Part shown: one piece after another, positions 17,243 to 24,906 of the stretch
How positions within the stretch are numbered: the stretch's first letter is position 1
How the letters are laid out: every line of letters starts with the position of its first letter
Assembly (NCBI GenBank): GCA_002452745.1
Contig: DKFC01000012.1
Location: forward strand, 1-64,000
Source: Firmicutes bacterium UBA6806
Lineage (GTDB): Bacteria; Bacillota; Clostridia; Peptostreptococcales; Acidaminobacteraceae
Direction of reading: 5' to 3'
Length of the DNA stretch: 64,000 nt
Notes under the pieces: model-generated
Told to the model about the DNA's origin: nothing
The model's database searches: none
Seen by the model: only the letters and a program-made list of their open reading frames with translations
Program-made: the position numbers and the translations under genes

Positions 17243-17833
17243 ATGAGGGAATGTCATTACATGAAAAGCGGATGCTCAGTACACGAACTGGTGGAAGTAC
17301 TAATTTCAGCGATAGAAGCGAAAGATAATTATACGAAGGGTCACTCAGAGAGGGTGGCGGAAATGACGAGTGACATTTGTTCACATTTGATTCTTTCCAA
17401 AAGTGAAGTAGATGAAATTCACGTGGCAGCGCATTTACACGACTTAGGCAAAATTTACGTGGAAGATGCGGTTTTAAAGAAAGCGGGGAAGCTGACTGAG
17501 GATGAATGGGAGCAAATTAAGATGCATCCTCAAGTGGGGGAGAATATATTGAGCAAAGTAAGTGGGTTTGGTGACATTATCAAGATGGTCAGGCATCATC
17601 ATGAGCGATGGGATGGAAGAGGATATCCAGATGGTATTTCAGGTGAGAATATTCCACTGGGTGCTAGGATTATTACGGTGGCGGATGCTATAGATGCCAT
17701 GTTGTCCGAGAGGCCATACCGACCGCCGATGACGCTTGAAAATTGCCTAATAGAACTGGAAGCAGGCAAAAATAAGCAATTTGATCCGATGATTGCCGAT
17801 ATTGCCATGCGTATTTTGGCTGAGAGGGTGTAA
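17243..17833 (+). CDS. HD-GYP domain phosphodiesterase, stand-alone
   Basis: A 196-residue protein consisting almost only of an HD-GYP domain, which degrades cyclic di-GMP or related cyclic dinucleotides. Visible are GHSERVA (metal His34), the HD pair His66-Asp67 in HLHDLGK, HHHERWDGRGYPDG (GYP at 127-129) and the IITVADAIDAML helix. All expected metal ligands appear present, so it should be active. It lacks the usual N-terminal sensor or receiver domain. Shine-Dalgarno AGGAGA precedes the ATG. The next gene starts 27 bp downstream and may be co-transcribed. Confidence 0.87.
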   Translation: MRECHYMKSGCSVHELVEVLISAIEAKDNYTKGHSERVAEMTSDICSHLILSKSEVDEIHVAAHLHDLGKIYVEDAVLKKAGKLTEDEWEQIKMHPQVGENILSKVSGFGDIIKMVRHHHERWDGRGYPDGISGENIPLGARIITVADAIDAMLSERPYRPPMTLENCLIELEAGKNKQFDPMIADIAMRILAERV

Positions 17834-17860
17834 AATCAAGTTGAAGAAATGGAGCATAAT

Positions 17861-18802
17861 ATGAGTGAACTAAAACCAAATAATGAAGCTAAACCCAATA
17901 ACCCAATGGCCTCAAATCGAAGGATAATCACTGCTGTTCTGGCACTGGAAATTGTGATTGTCATCTTGCTTGTGATTGTTATGATATGGCTCAGAGGCAT
18001 ACATTCTAAGGTTCAAACTGCAACTGCTATTTTAGATCAGGTAAATTACAAAGTTCAGAACGTCTCAGGTGATATAAATAGAGAAGTTGAGAACATGAAA
18101 ACTGAATTTGCAGAAGTGATGGCTCAAAAGGAGACGAAGATAGCGACATACAGCCTTGACGTGCCTGAGCCAAAAATTGAAAACAATCAGATTAGAATTC
18201 GATTTGAACTGACACCTAAAGTGTACAGAGAGGGCTTGAAAGTCACGCTGATTGCAACGGGAGACAGAGAGCAAACAGTTAATACTCTTTGGACAGGAAA
18301 CAACTTTAAGGGCACTTTGACAGCCGATATCAATGAGGAATTCAGCCGTTTTGTCGTGATGTTTCAAGAGGATGGAAATACTTCCTATGAACAAATTGAT
18401 GTGAATCCAATGATTGTGTCAGAGTATGTCATGAAGACTGATGGAGAGGCAGAATTATCTATGAGTCAAGATGGAGAGAAGGCAACCTTAACGGGTAGAG
18501 CAATAACCATTTTTTCCCCAGTTTATAAAGGTTCACAATATGATAGAACGCAAGATGGGCCATATTGCTATCCTGTTGAAGGCGTTATTATCACTTATGT
18601 AAATGACGTGGAAGTGGCGAAAACACCCGTTGAGCTTTCAGCAGACCTGAAGGTGGGATTCTATTCTGATAGCCATTATTATACGAGCATTAAAGAGACG
18701 TTTAATGTCAAGAGCAAGGATGTCATACGTGTTGTTTCCAAGTTGACCGACAATTTTGGAAATAATTACGAATGTGAAATTTACAATCAGGTTGCAAACT
18801 GA
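17861..18802 (+). CDS. Membrane-anchored protein of unknown function
   Basis: A 313-residue protein with a short Asn/Pro-rich cytoplasmic tail, one transmembrane helix (about residues 23-46), a juxtamembrane coiled coil (about 50-90) and a ~220-residue extracytoplasmic region rich in beta strands. ATG 17861 is preferred (TGGAG six bases upstream) over ATG 17849. I recognise no family. It lies 27 bp after the HD-GYP gene with no terminator between, so the two probably form an operon. That pairing suggests an envelope output linked to cyclic-dinucleotide signalling (inference only). Confidence 0.7.
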   Translation: MSELKPNNEAKPNNPMASNRRIITAVLALEIVIVILLVIVMIWLRGIHSKVQTATAILDQVNYKVQNVSGDINREVENMKTEFAEVMAQKETKIATYSLDVPEPKIENNQIRIRFELTPKVYREGLKVTLIATGDREQTVNTLWTGNNFKGTLTADINEEFSRFVVMFQEDGNTSYEQIDVNPMIVSEYVMKTDGEAELSMSQDGEKATLTGRAITIFSPVYKGSQYDRTQDGPYCYPVEGVIITYVNDVEVAKTPVELSADLKVGFYSDSHYYTSIKETFNVKSKDVIRVVSKLTDNFGNNYECEIYNQVAN

Positions 18803-18822
18803 GATATAAATCATATATGACT

Positions 18823-18862
18823 AAAAAACCGATATCTGCCGAATCAGATATCGGTTTTTTAT
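18823..18862 (+). terminator. Terminator of the HD-GYP operon
   Basis: Stem AAAAACCGATATCTG / CAGATATCGGTTTTT, six-nt loop, T-run. Near perfect. Confidence 0.85.
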
Positions 18863-18912
18863 CATAGGCATTTTATTGGAAAGAATATGTGAAACAGAGA
18901 ATAGAGGTGGAA

Positions 18913-19029
18913 ATGATGGTGCAAATTGCTGATGAAGCTGTTTTAGAGCGGTATTTCAAAAAGAAATGGGTAGCTTTTGAACTGATTTTTAAACTTTGGG
19001 TAGAAATTTATCAAGAGACAGATTCATAA
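18913..19029 (+). CDS. Possible 38-residue small protein
   Basis: An ATG seven bases after AGAGGTGG opens a 38-codon frame rich in aromatic and charged residues (YFKKKWVAFELIFKLWVEIY). Its end overlaps the 3' end of the convergent acetyltransferase gene by 41 bp. It could be an amphipathic peptide, a gene remnant, or chance. The good ribosome binding site is its only support. Confidence 0.25.
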   Translation: MMVQIADEAVLERYFKKKWVAFELIFKLWVEIYQETDS

Positions 19030-19534
19030 TATACCGGTCATGACCTTCGCCGTACTCGTTTTTGTGAAATGCAGCAATTTCAAATCCAATTTTATCTTTA
19101 TAGAGCTTTATAGCAGGTTCATTGTCGGTATCTACTGTGAGACTCATCTTTTTGAAGCCCTGTTCATATAGGTTGCCTGAAATGACTTTTAAGAAATGGT
19201 AGCCGAGGTTGTTTCCTTGATATTCATCAGATATTGCATAGTCAGATAGATATGCTTTTTCGGTATCCTCCCAGTCCCGCATGAGGATGGCAAGGCCTAT
19301 AATTTGTTTTTTATGTTCTTCCTTGAGAAGAAAGACGTTGCCGTGGCGAATTTGGGGTACAAGCGCCCATTCATCCATTGCCAGCTCACCAAAGATATCA
19401 AGTCCAAAGCTGACAACTCTCTTTAGCAACTTTAGGTCGTAATCCTGTAAAAGGTAGACTTTTAAGTTATCTAAATCGTTATCTAAACTGCTTACAACCT
19501 TTTGAGGAAGTGACCGGATTTCTTCTAAAAACAT
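18989..19534 (-). CDS. GNAT-family N-acetyltransferase
   Basis: A 181-residue GCN5-related acetyltransferase. The acetyl-CoA-binding region is DYAISDEYQGNNLGYHFLKV, corresponding to motif A (usually Q/RxxGxG/A; here QGNNLG). It is followed by DTDNEPAIKLYKDKIGFE, the classic motif B. About 45 N-terminal residues precede the fold. The substrate could be a protein N-terminus, an amino acid or a polyamine; context gives no hint. Shine-Dalgarno AAAGGAGA precedes the ATG. Confidence 0.85.
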   Translation of the reverse strand: MFLEEIRSLPQKVVSSLDNDLDNLKVYLLQDYDLKLLKRVVSFGLDIFGELAMDEWALVPQIRHGNVFLLKEEHKKQIIGLAILMRDWEDTEKAYLSDYAISDEYQGNNLGYHFLKVISGNLYEQGFKKMSLTVDTDNEPAIKLYKDKIGFEIAAFHKNEYGEGHDRYIMNLSLDKFLPKV

Positions 19535-19739
19535 TCATTTCTCCTTTCAAACTTGAAATAGTGACTTTAATAGTATACCATAATCCCATCACAAGTTCAA
19601 AAAAATGGAATTCACTATCTAAAAGCATTTAGAAAAAATGAGTGAATGGCCTTATAAATTTACATAAAATTCGACAAATACGAAATAAATAATTGAGTTT
19701 TAGACAATACACCTAAAAATAATAGAAAAATCATTTTTT

Positions 19740-19790
19740 TATCTTGAATTCAAGACAAATAACCGATATAATTATCTTGAATTCAAGATA
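19740..19790 (+). promoter_or_regulatory. marR promoter with two palindromic operators
   Basis: Two near-identical palindromes: TATCTTGAATTCAAGACA (19740-19757) and the perfect 18-mer TATCTTGAATTCAAGATA (19773-19790). Between and within them lies a promoter: TTGAAT (19744-19749, inside the first), 17-bp spacer, TATAAT (19767-19772, touching the second). This is a textbook MarR autorepression layout. Confidence 0.8.
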
Positions 19791-19803
19791 AAAGAGGTGT
19801 TGC

Positions 19804-20226
19804 ATGAGTAAAGTTGATTTAAAATTGATTATCGCCATGGCGAGGTCTTACAATCAATTGTTTAGTACTTTGGAGAGACATTTTCAGGAAATGGGCCTGA
19901 ATGGAAGTGAATTTGGCGTCCTTGAATGCCTCTATCATAAAGGTGAACAACCTGTCCAGAAAGTTGCGGAAAAGATTCTCGTGACCAGCGGAACGATAAC
20001 TTATGTCATCGACAAACTCCAAAAGAAGGGATTAGTCGTCCGCAAGAGATGTGACAAGGATAAGCGAATATACTATGTTCATCTAACGGATGAGGGCTAT
20101 TCACTGATGTGTCAACTTTTTCCAAAACACGAAGCCTATTTAGAGGAACTCTTTTCGGAATTACCCGAAATTTGGAAATGTCAACTGATAGAGAATTTAG
20201 TTGATCTTCAAAATGCCATTAAATAA
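19804..20226 (+). CDS. MarR-family transcriptional regulator
   Basis: A 140-residue winged-helix repressor. The DNA-recognition region reads QPVQKVAEKILVTSGTITYVIDKLQKKG, followed by a wing with RKRCDKDKRIYYVHLT. Cysteines at 41 and in RKRCDKDK could in principle sense oxidants or electrophiles, but no conserved OhrR-type N-terminal Cys is evident. It very probably represses itself and the nitroreductase gene downstream through the twin palindromes just upstream. Start ATG 19804 follows AGAGGTG. Confidence 0.88.
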   Translation: MSKVDLKLIIAMARSYNQLFSTLERHFQEMGLNGSEFGVLECLYHKGEQPVQKVAEKILVTSGTITYVIDKLQKKGLVVRKRCDKDKRIYYVHLTDEGYSLMCQLFPKHEAYLEELFSELPEIWKCQLIENLVDLQNAIK

Positions 20227-20321
20227 GTGAAAGAATCTATACAGAAGCTTTATTCACAATCAAAGTGGATGATTTTGCAGCATAAAATAATAAAAACTAA
20301 CGAAAACAGGAGGAAGTGGAA

Positions 20322-20921
20322 ATGAAAGATTTTTATACAGCAATAAAGGACAGAAGAAGTCATTATGGATTATCAAAAGAGGTAAAAGTATCGGATCAGC
20401 GAATTAAAGAAGTTATCGAGCATTCAGTTGTCCATACACCAACGGCATTTAACTCTCAAAGTGGTAGGGTTGTGGTTTTGTTAAAAAAGGATCATGATAA
20501 GCTATGGGAATTAACAGAGTCTGTTCTCAAAAAAATAGTGCCGGAAACACAATTTCAGGCGACTAAAGATAAAATGGACGCCTTTAAAGCGGCATATGGA
20601 ACGGTATTGTTTTTCGAAGATCAAGAAATTGTAACAGGGCTTCAAGAACAGTTTCCACTTTATAAGGATAATTTCCCAGTCTGGTCAAATCAAGCGTCGG
20701 GCATGCTTCAATACAATGTATGGACTTCATTAGAAGTCGAGGGTCTAGGGGCATCGCTTCAACATTACAATGAACTTATTGAAGAACTTGTTAAAAAAGA
20801 ATGGGCTATTGATTCAAAGTGGACGCTGATGTCTCAAATGCCGTTTGGAAATCCTGTGGGTGAGCTTTCAGCTAAAGAAATCAAACCTGTAGAGGATAGG
20901 CTTTTAACCTTTGGTGCATAA
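20322..20921 (+). CDS. Nitroreductase-family flavoprotein
   Basis: A 199-residue FMN-dependent oxidoreductase starting at ATG 20322, seven bases after AGGAGGAA. Features: an N-terminal RRS(H)Y phosphate-binding Arg pair, the PTAFNSQSGRVVVL strand, the central helix with SGMLQYNVWTSLEVEGLGASLQHYN and the MPFGNPVGE loop. It resembles the Frm2/Hbn1-like branch. Paired with a MarR repressor it probably detoxifies quinones or nitro compounds when induced, as YodB/MhqR- or HypR-controlled enzymes do in Bacillus (analogy). The 95-bp gap to marR has no terminator. Confidence 0.88.
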   Translation: MKDFYTAIKDRRSHYGLSKEVKVSDQRIKEVIEHSVVHTPTAFNSQSGRVVVLLKKDHDKLWELTESVLKKIVPETQFQATKDKMDAFKAAYGTVLFFEDQEIVTGLQEQFPLYKDNFPVWSNQASGMLQYNVWTSLEVEGLGASLQHYNELIEELVKKEWAIDSKWTLMSQMPFGNPVGELSAKEIKPVEDRLLTFGA

Positions 20922-20949
20922 TGTGCTTTGAGAGGTAATCCACAAAGAT

Positions 20950-20994
20950 AAAAAGAACTGTAAGGCATTCATATGCCTCAGCAGTTCTTTTTTA
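20950..20994. terminator. Bidirectional terminator
   Basis: Outer stem AAAAGAACTG / CAGTTCTTTT and inner stem AGGCAT / ATGCCT, with A-run left and T-run right. It serves the nitroreductase gene (plus) and possibly the Lrp gene (minus). Confidence 0.75.
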
Positions 20995-21024
20995 GTTGAG
21001 TCCAGCATGGCGAAATCCAGCGTC

Positions 21025-21465
21025 TTAGCGATTGATTTCTTCTTTTAGAGTGGATAGGATAATCCATGAATTTGATTTTTTAACCCCTTGAAGGGATTTC
21101 ATTTTGCTGGTCAAAAATTCTTCCAGTTCATCAGTATCTCTAAGGAGAACTTTTAAAAGATAGTCATACTCGCCAACGAGATGGTGGCATTCAAGGACTT
21201 CGGGAAATTCGGTGACTGCTTTTTTGAAGTACTCATTATTTGAAGGCTGTTCGATGTTGACAAGAACCATAGTTAGTAGTTTTTGATCCATTTTCTTTCG
21301 ATTGATTTTGATGGTATACTGCTCTATGATATTCGATTCCTCTAGTTTCCTGATGCGTTCTGAGACAGCAGGAATAGAGAGATTGATAATCTTGCTGATT
21401 TCAGATGCCGTAATACGGCCGTTTTGTTTGAGAACATCTAAAATTCTCATATCTATATGGTCCAT
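21025..21465 (-). CDS. Lrp/AsnC-family transcriptional regulator
   Basis: A 146-residue regulator: N-terminal helix-turn-helix (DMRILDVLKQNGRITASEISKIINLSIPAVSERIRKLE, residues ~4-41) and a C-terminal ligand-binding RAM domain with CHHLVGEYDYLLKVLL. Such proteins sense amino acids and form octamers. It diverges from an AraC-family gene. Minus-strand promoter: TTGAAA (21521-21516), 16-bp spacer, TATAAT (21499-21494). Shine-Dalgarno AGGAGGG precedes the ATG. Confidence 0.9.
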   Translation of the reverse strand: MDHIDMRILDVLKQNGRITASEISKIINLSIPAVSERIRKLEESNIIEQYTIKINRKKMDQKLLTMVLVNIEQPSNNEYFKKAVTEFPEVLECHHLVGEYDYLLKVLLRDTDELEEFLTSKMKSLQGVKKSNSWIILSTLKEEINR

Positions 21466-21560
21466 ACAGCCCTCCTAATTGTTTGATAAACCTATTATAC
21501 CTAGAAAGTTAAAAATTTCAAAACATTTTTGAAAATCTCAAAAAAAAACGAATGACTGGC

Positions 21561-21589
21561 TTACATTTCCTTAAAAATTTGAGTATAAT
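21561..21589 (+). promoter_or_regulatory. Promoter of the AraC-family gene
   Basis: TTACAT (21561-21566), 17-bp spacer, TATAAT (21584-21589), in the region shared with the divergent Lrp gene. Confidence 0.5.
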
Positions 21590-21681
21590 AGCTCATAATC
21601 AATACAGTACGTGCATCAATGCAATGGTCTAGTCCATTATTCAGTACAATATAATTTCATCAAGGAAGGAGAAATTGCTCT

Positions 21682-22479
21682 ATGAATCAAGTCATATCTT
21701 ATATACCGTCAAATCATCCGATTCATGAAATTAAAATATGCACCAATTACAGACAGGCAAATAAAAGCCACTTGCATAATGAATACTCATTTGGGTTTGT
21801 GGAATTTGGAACCAGCTCACTCTCTGTAGGTGAGCAGATTTACCAAATTAAAGCAGGGGATATTGTGATGATTGCACCTGACATGAGCCATCTTTGTGTC
21901 CCAGACGATATTGATAATTGGTCGTTCACCATGCTCTATGCTGATAGAGACTATGTGGAGCAGTGGATTTTAGAGGAGGAAAACGGGTATTTACCTTTGT
22001 TTTCATCGTTAACAGGTGAAAGAGCTGCCGCATATAGGCATATTTTTGATATTTTTAAAACAAAAGAGCCAAAGAGTAAGATTGAGGCTGGTGAAATGGC
22101 GATTTTTCTGGCCCTTGTAAAGGCCTTTATTCGACATGATGAAGCAAAATCTAGCGAAGAGGTCTTTCTCAAAGTAGGACAGTATTTGTCGAATCATTTT
22201 CTAGAAGAGATGACATTGGCCCAGCTTGAAATTGAATTTCAATTGAATCAATACACATTGATCCGAAAGTTCAAAAGACATTTTAATGCGACGCCAAAGG
22301 CCTATGTACTTCAGCTAAAACTAAACTATTCCAAACACTTGCTTGCAATCGGGGGAGAACTTTCTAAAATTGCAGTGGATTCAGGCTTTTACGATCAAGC
22401 GCACTTCACTAGAGAATTCAAAAAGGCGTATGGGATGACACCAAAAGTTTTTTTGAATCAAGTCAATTCTGTACAATAA
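21682..22479 (+). CDS. AraC-family regulator with cupin sensor
   Basis: A 265-residue regulator. The N-terminal cupin half includes HLHNEYSFGFVEFG and GDIVMIAPDMSHLC. The C-terminal double helix-turn-helix contains MTLAQLEIEFQLNQYTLIRKFKRHF and the AraC signature IAVDSGFYDQAHFTREFKKAYGMTP. The subfamily is often found with DUF2000 and LysE-type exporters; here a DUF2000 gene follows after 105 bp, but no exporter. It probably responds to a small amino-acid-like ligand. Shine-Dalgarno AAGGAGA precedes the ATG. Confidence 0.9.
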   Translation: MNQVISYIPSNHPIHEIKICTNYRQANKSHLHNEYSFGFVEFGTSSLSVGEQIYQIKAGDIVMIAPDMSHLCVPDDIDNWSFTMLYADRDYVEQWILEEENGYLPLFSSLTGERAAAYRHIFDIFKTKEPKSKIEAGEMAIFLALVKAFIRHDEAKSSEEVFLKVGQYLSNHFLEEMTLAQLEIEFQLNQYTLIRKFKRHFNATPKAYVLQLKLNYSKHLLAIGGELSKIAVDSGFYDQAHFTREFKKAYGMTPKVFLNQVNSVQ

Positions 22480-22584
22480 ATTACTTGTCTAATCTGATAT
22501 GTTATATAAATCAAACGATATGGTATATAAAATAAATCGGAATAACAGGGCGATGAAATCAATCGCTGGTTAGGAGGCAGACAG

Positions 22585-22992
22585 GTGAAATGTGTTATTA
22601 TCATCAATTCAGAATTGGAAATGGGACTGATTGCAAATGCAGCGGCTGTTTTAGGGATAAGTCTATCAAGAGAAATTGATGAAATTTTAGGTGAAGATAT
22701 CAAAGACGCTGACGGGAGGGTGCACAAGGGCATCACGCGTTTGCCGATTCCAATACTACAGATGACAGGTGAGGCTTTAAGAGAGAAGTATGACAGTGTT
22801 TTAGAATCAGCAGATGAAGAAATCAAAGTGATTGCCTTTAACGATGTTGCGCAGAAATCACTGGCTTATGAAGACTACCGAGAAAAACTCTCAAAGAAGC
22901 GGGCGGACTCAATTAAATATCTTGGGATTTGCCTCTGTGGGCCTAAAAAGAAGATTAATCGTCTTACGGGAAATCTCAAAATGCTGAGATAA
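22585..22992 (+). CDS. DUF2000 family protein
   Basis: A 135-residue protein matching DUF2000: it opens MKCVIIINSELEMGLIANAAAVLG, then has VHKGITRLPIPILQ and a basic C-terminus. The family has a small alpha/beta fold related to peptidyl-tRNA hydrolase II; its function is unknown. The start codon is GTG at 22585, seven bases after AGGAGG. It commonly neighbours AraC-family regulators, as here, so it may belong to that regulon. Confidence 0.8.
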   Translation: MKCVIIINSELEMGLIANAAAVLGISLSREIDEILGEDIKDADGRVHKGITRLPIPILQMTGEALREKYDSVLESADEEIKVIAFNDVAQKSLAYEDYREKLSKKRADSIKYLGICLCGPKKKINRLTGNLKMLR

Positions 22993-23158
22993 AAAGACAA
23001 ATGATTAAATGTATAAAAATATATTTATAAAATAGGTCTAATAGACTACTTTAAATGACGACTATCCACTACAATTTTAGAAAAAATAGGATATAATGAT
23101 ACTAATAGATGCTAGACAATTTTTAGCGGTGTTAATACTATAGTGGGGTGGTCAATAA

Positions 23159-24487
23159 ATGTTTTTTAAGAAGAGGTCTGAAAAGACACTTAGGGAGAAT
23201 CCGGCATACGTGCAGGGAGTACCAGAGGGCATGGTAAAAGATGATTCACAGAAATGTGATGAGGATGAAAAACAGGGTTTGGAGATATTGAAGCAAGTAA
23301 ACAGTTTGCTCAAATACATTACAGAGCAAGACCATGTGAAGGATATGCTTTTGGATGTAGGAAAGCAGACTGAAATGATTGACGGGATTTCTGCAAGCAG
23401 TCAGGAAATTACGGCTAGCATAGAGGATATTTCAAATTTTGTTCAGGAATCAAATAAGACGACTTCTGAAACAGTTCAAAGTGCAAGTCAGGCCATTGAA
23501 GCGGTAAACAATTCGGTATCGCAAATTGAAGCTATTTATGTGCAATCTCAAAAGGTGAAGAGCACTATGGAGCATTTGAATACGGAAGCCCTTAAAATCA
23601 CGGAAATGGTGACAATTATAAAAGGTGTTGCCGACCAGACAAATTTACTGGCTCTAAACGCCTCCATAGAAGCTGCTAGAGCGGGTGAGCACGGTAGAGG
23701 GTTCGCAGTGGTTGCAGATGAAATCAAGAAATTGGCTGAAAGCACCAAAGAACAAGTGGACTTTATCAGAACCGTTGTGGAAAATTTGACAAGAGATATT
23801 GAAGTGACCAATCGAGAACTGGATGTTTCAAATCGGTCATTTGAAGTGGGAAAACAAAATTTAGAAGAAACTGCAATTGGCATGAACGCCATGAAAAAGG
23901 GCCTTGAATACATAGGGGGAGCTTTTATGGAAATCAGTGGGAATGTCGAGGAACAGACGGCGGCATCTGAGGAGATGGCTGGGGCAGTGATGATTGTCAA
24001 TGAAAAGGCCAAGGGACTCCACGATGAAACCAATAAGACCGGGCTTGCCTTTAATGCCGTCTCTAAGATTGTAAATGATATCAGGCTTCAATTGTTAGAG
24101 GGTGATATCAAAATGGACCTAAAGACACAACTTGAAATATGCATTAGCGATCACCTGATGTGGAGATGGCGGGTTTATAACATGATATTGGGATATGAGA
24201 GCATCGAACCGTCGGAAGTTGGGAATCATCATACTTGTAGACTTGGAAAGTGGTGCGATAACACCAAATTTGAGTACTCTGAATTTGAAAAGATTGTGAA
24301 AGAGCTTGAGACGCCACATGCCAAGTTGCATGAACATGCAAAGCAAGCGGCGATTTTATATAAAAAAGGCGATTTGTTGGGAACTGAAAATCAGCTTAAA
24401 CAAATGGATACGGCCTCTCAGAGTGTTATAGACTACTTGAATCAGCTGAAAAAATTGGATAGGTCTTTGAAAAAAAGGGAAAAATAA
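23159..24487 (+). CDS. Soluble chemoreceptor with C-terminal CZB zinc-binding domain
   Basis: A 442-residue cytoplasmic methyl-accepting-type receptor without transmembrane segments. The MCP coiled coil carries the conserved tip QTNLLALNASIEAARAGEHGRG. The C-terminal ~110 residues form a chemoreceptor zinc-binding domain: SDHLMWRWR, HTCRLGKWCDN and PHAKLHEHAKQA supply the 3-His/1-Cys zinc set. CZB receptors elsewhere sense zinc, pH or hypochlorous acid by Cys oxidation. No PAS or other N-terminal sensor is evident. Start ATG 23159 follows GGGGTGG. Confidence 0.92.
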   Translation: MFFKKRSEKTLRENPAYVQGVPEGMVKDDSQKCDEDEKQGLEILKQVNSLLKYITEQDHVKDMLLDVGKQTEMIDGISASSQEITASIEDISNFVQESNKTTSETVQSASQAIEAVNNSVSQIEAIYVQSQKVKSTMEHLNTEALKITEMVTIIKGVADQTNLLALNASIEAARAGEHGRGFAVVADEIKKLAESTKEQVDFIRTVVENLTRDIEVTNRELDVSNRSFEVGKQNLEETAIGMNAMKKGLEYIGGAFMEISGNVEEQTAASEEMAGAVMIVNEKAKGLHDETNKTGLAFNAVSKIVNDIRLQLLEGDIKMDLKTQLEICISDHLMWRWRVYNMILGYESIEPSEVGNHHTCRLGKWCDNTKFEYSEFEKIVKELETPHAKLHEHAKQAAILYKKGDLLGTENQLKQMDTASQSVIDYLNQLKKLDRSLKKREK

Positions 24488-24515
24488 AATTCTGAATAAA
24501 AATTCAAAAAACCTA

Positions 24516-24544
24516 TTGACAGAATCTCCAATAGACACTATAAT
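24516..24544 (+). promoter_or_regulatory. Consensus promoter of the met operon
   Basis: TTGACA (24516-24521), 17-bp spacer, TATAAT (24539-24544): a perfect sigma-A consensus, placed just before the SAM riboswitch. Confidence 0.85.
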
Positions 24545-24562
24545 CATTTTTAACTTAATAGT

Positions 24563-24715
24563 ACTATCAAGAGTGGCGGAGGGACTGGCCCTGTGAAGCC
24601 CGGCAACCAGATTTAGACTGGTGCTAATTCCTGCAACTTGAACACATTTGTTCTTGTTGAAAGATAGTTGAGCGCGCATATTAACTCTTCTATCTAGATA
24701 GAAGAGTTTTTTTAT
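24563..24715 (+). ncRNA. SAM-I (S-box) riboswitch with terminator
   Basis: The aptamer (24563-24668) shows the S-box core GAGTGGCGGAGGGACTGGCC, GAAGCCCGGCAACC and GGTGCTAATTCCTGC. Its closing helix pairs ACTATC (24563-24568) with GATAGT (24663-24668). The terminator is the near-perfect repeat AACTCTTCTATCT / AGATAGAAGAGTT (24683-24708) plus seven T. The 3' strand of the closing helix can pair with CTATC of the terminator, giving the usual antiterminator. SAM should switch metA-metY off. Another ~190 nt of untranslated leader follow before metA, with no gene seen; a weak CCTCAC/GTGAGG pair (24752-24810) precedes a T-rich stretch. Confidence 0.93.
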
Positions 24716-24906
24716 TTTTAACAATTATATGAATCGAAAATCATGCGAAATCCTCACATGAACAGATTGAGACCTCCTCATTAGAGCGATTAATCCAGTT
24801 TAGGTGAGGCTTTTGTTTTTCTATAATCACCACTTGGCCAAGGGTGGTTTAGCATGAGTCGATTTCATATGGAAGATTTAACAGGAGATTTATCAGGAGG
24901 TTTTAA

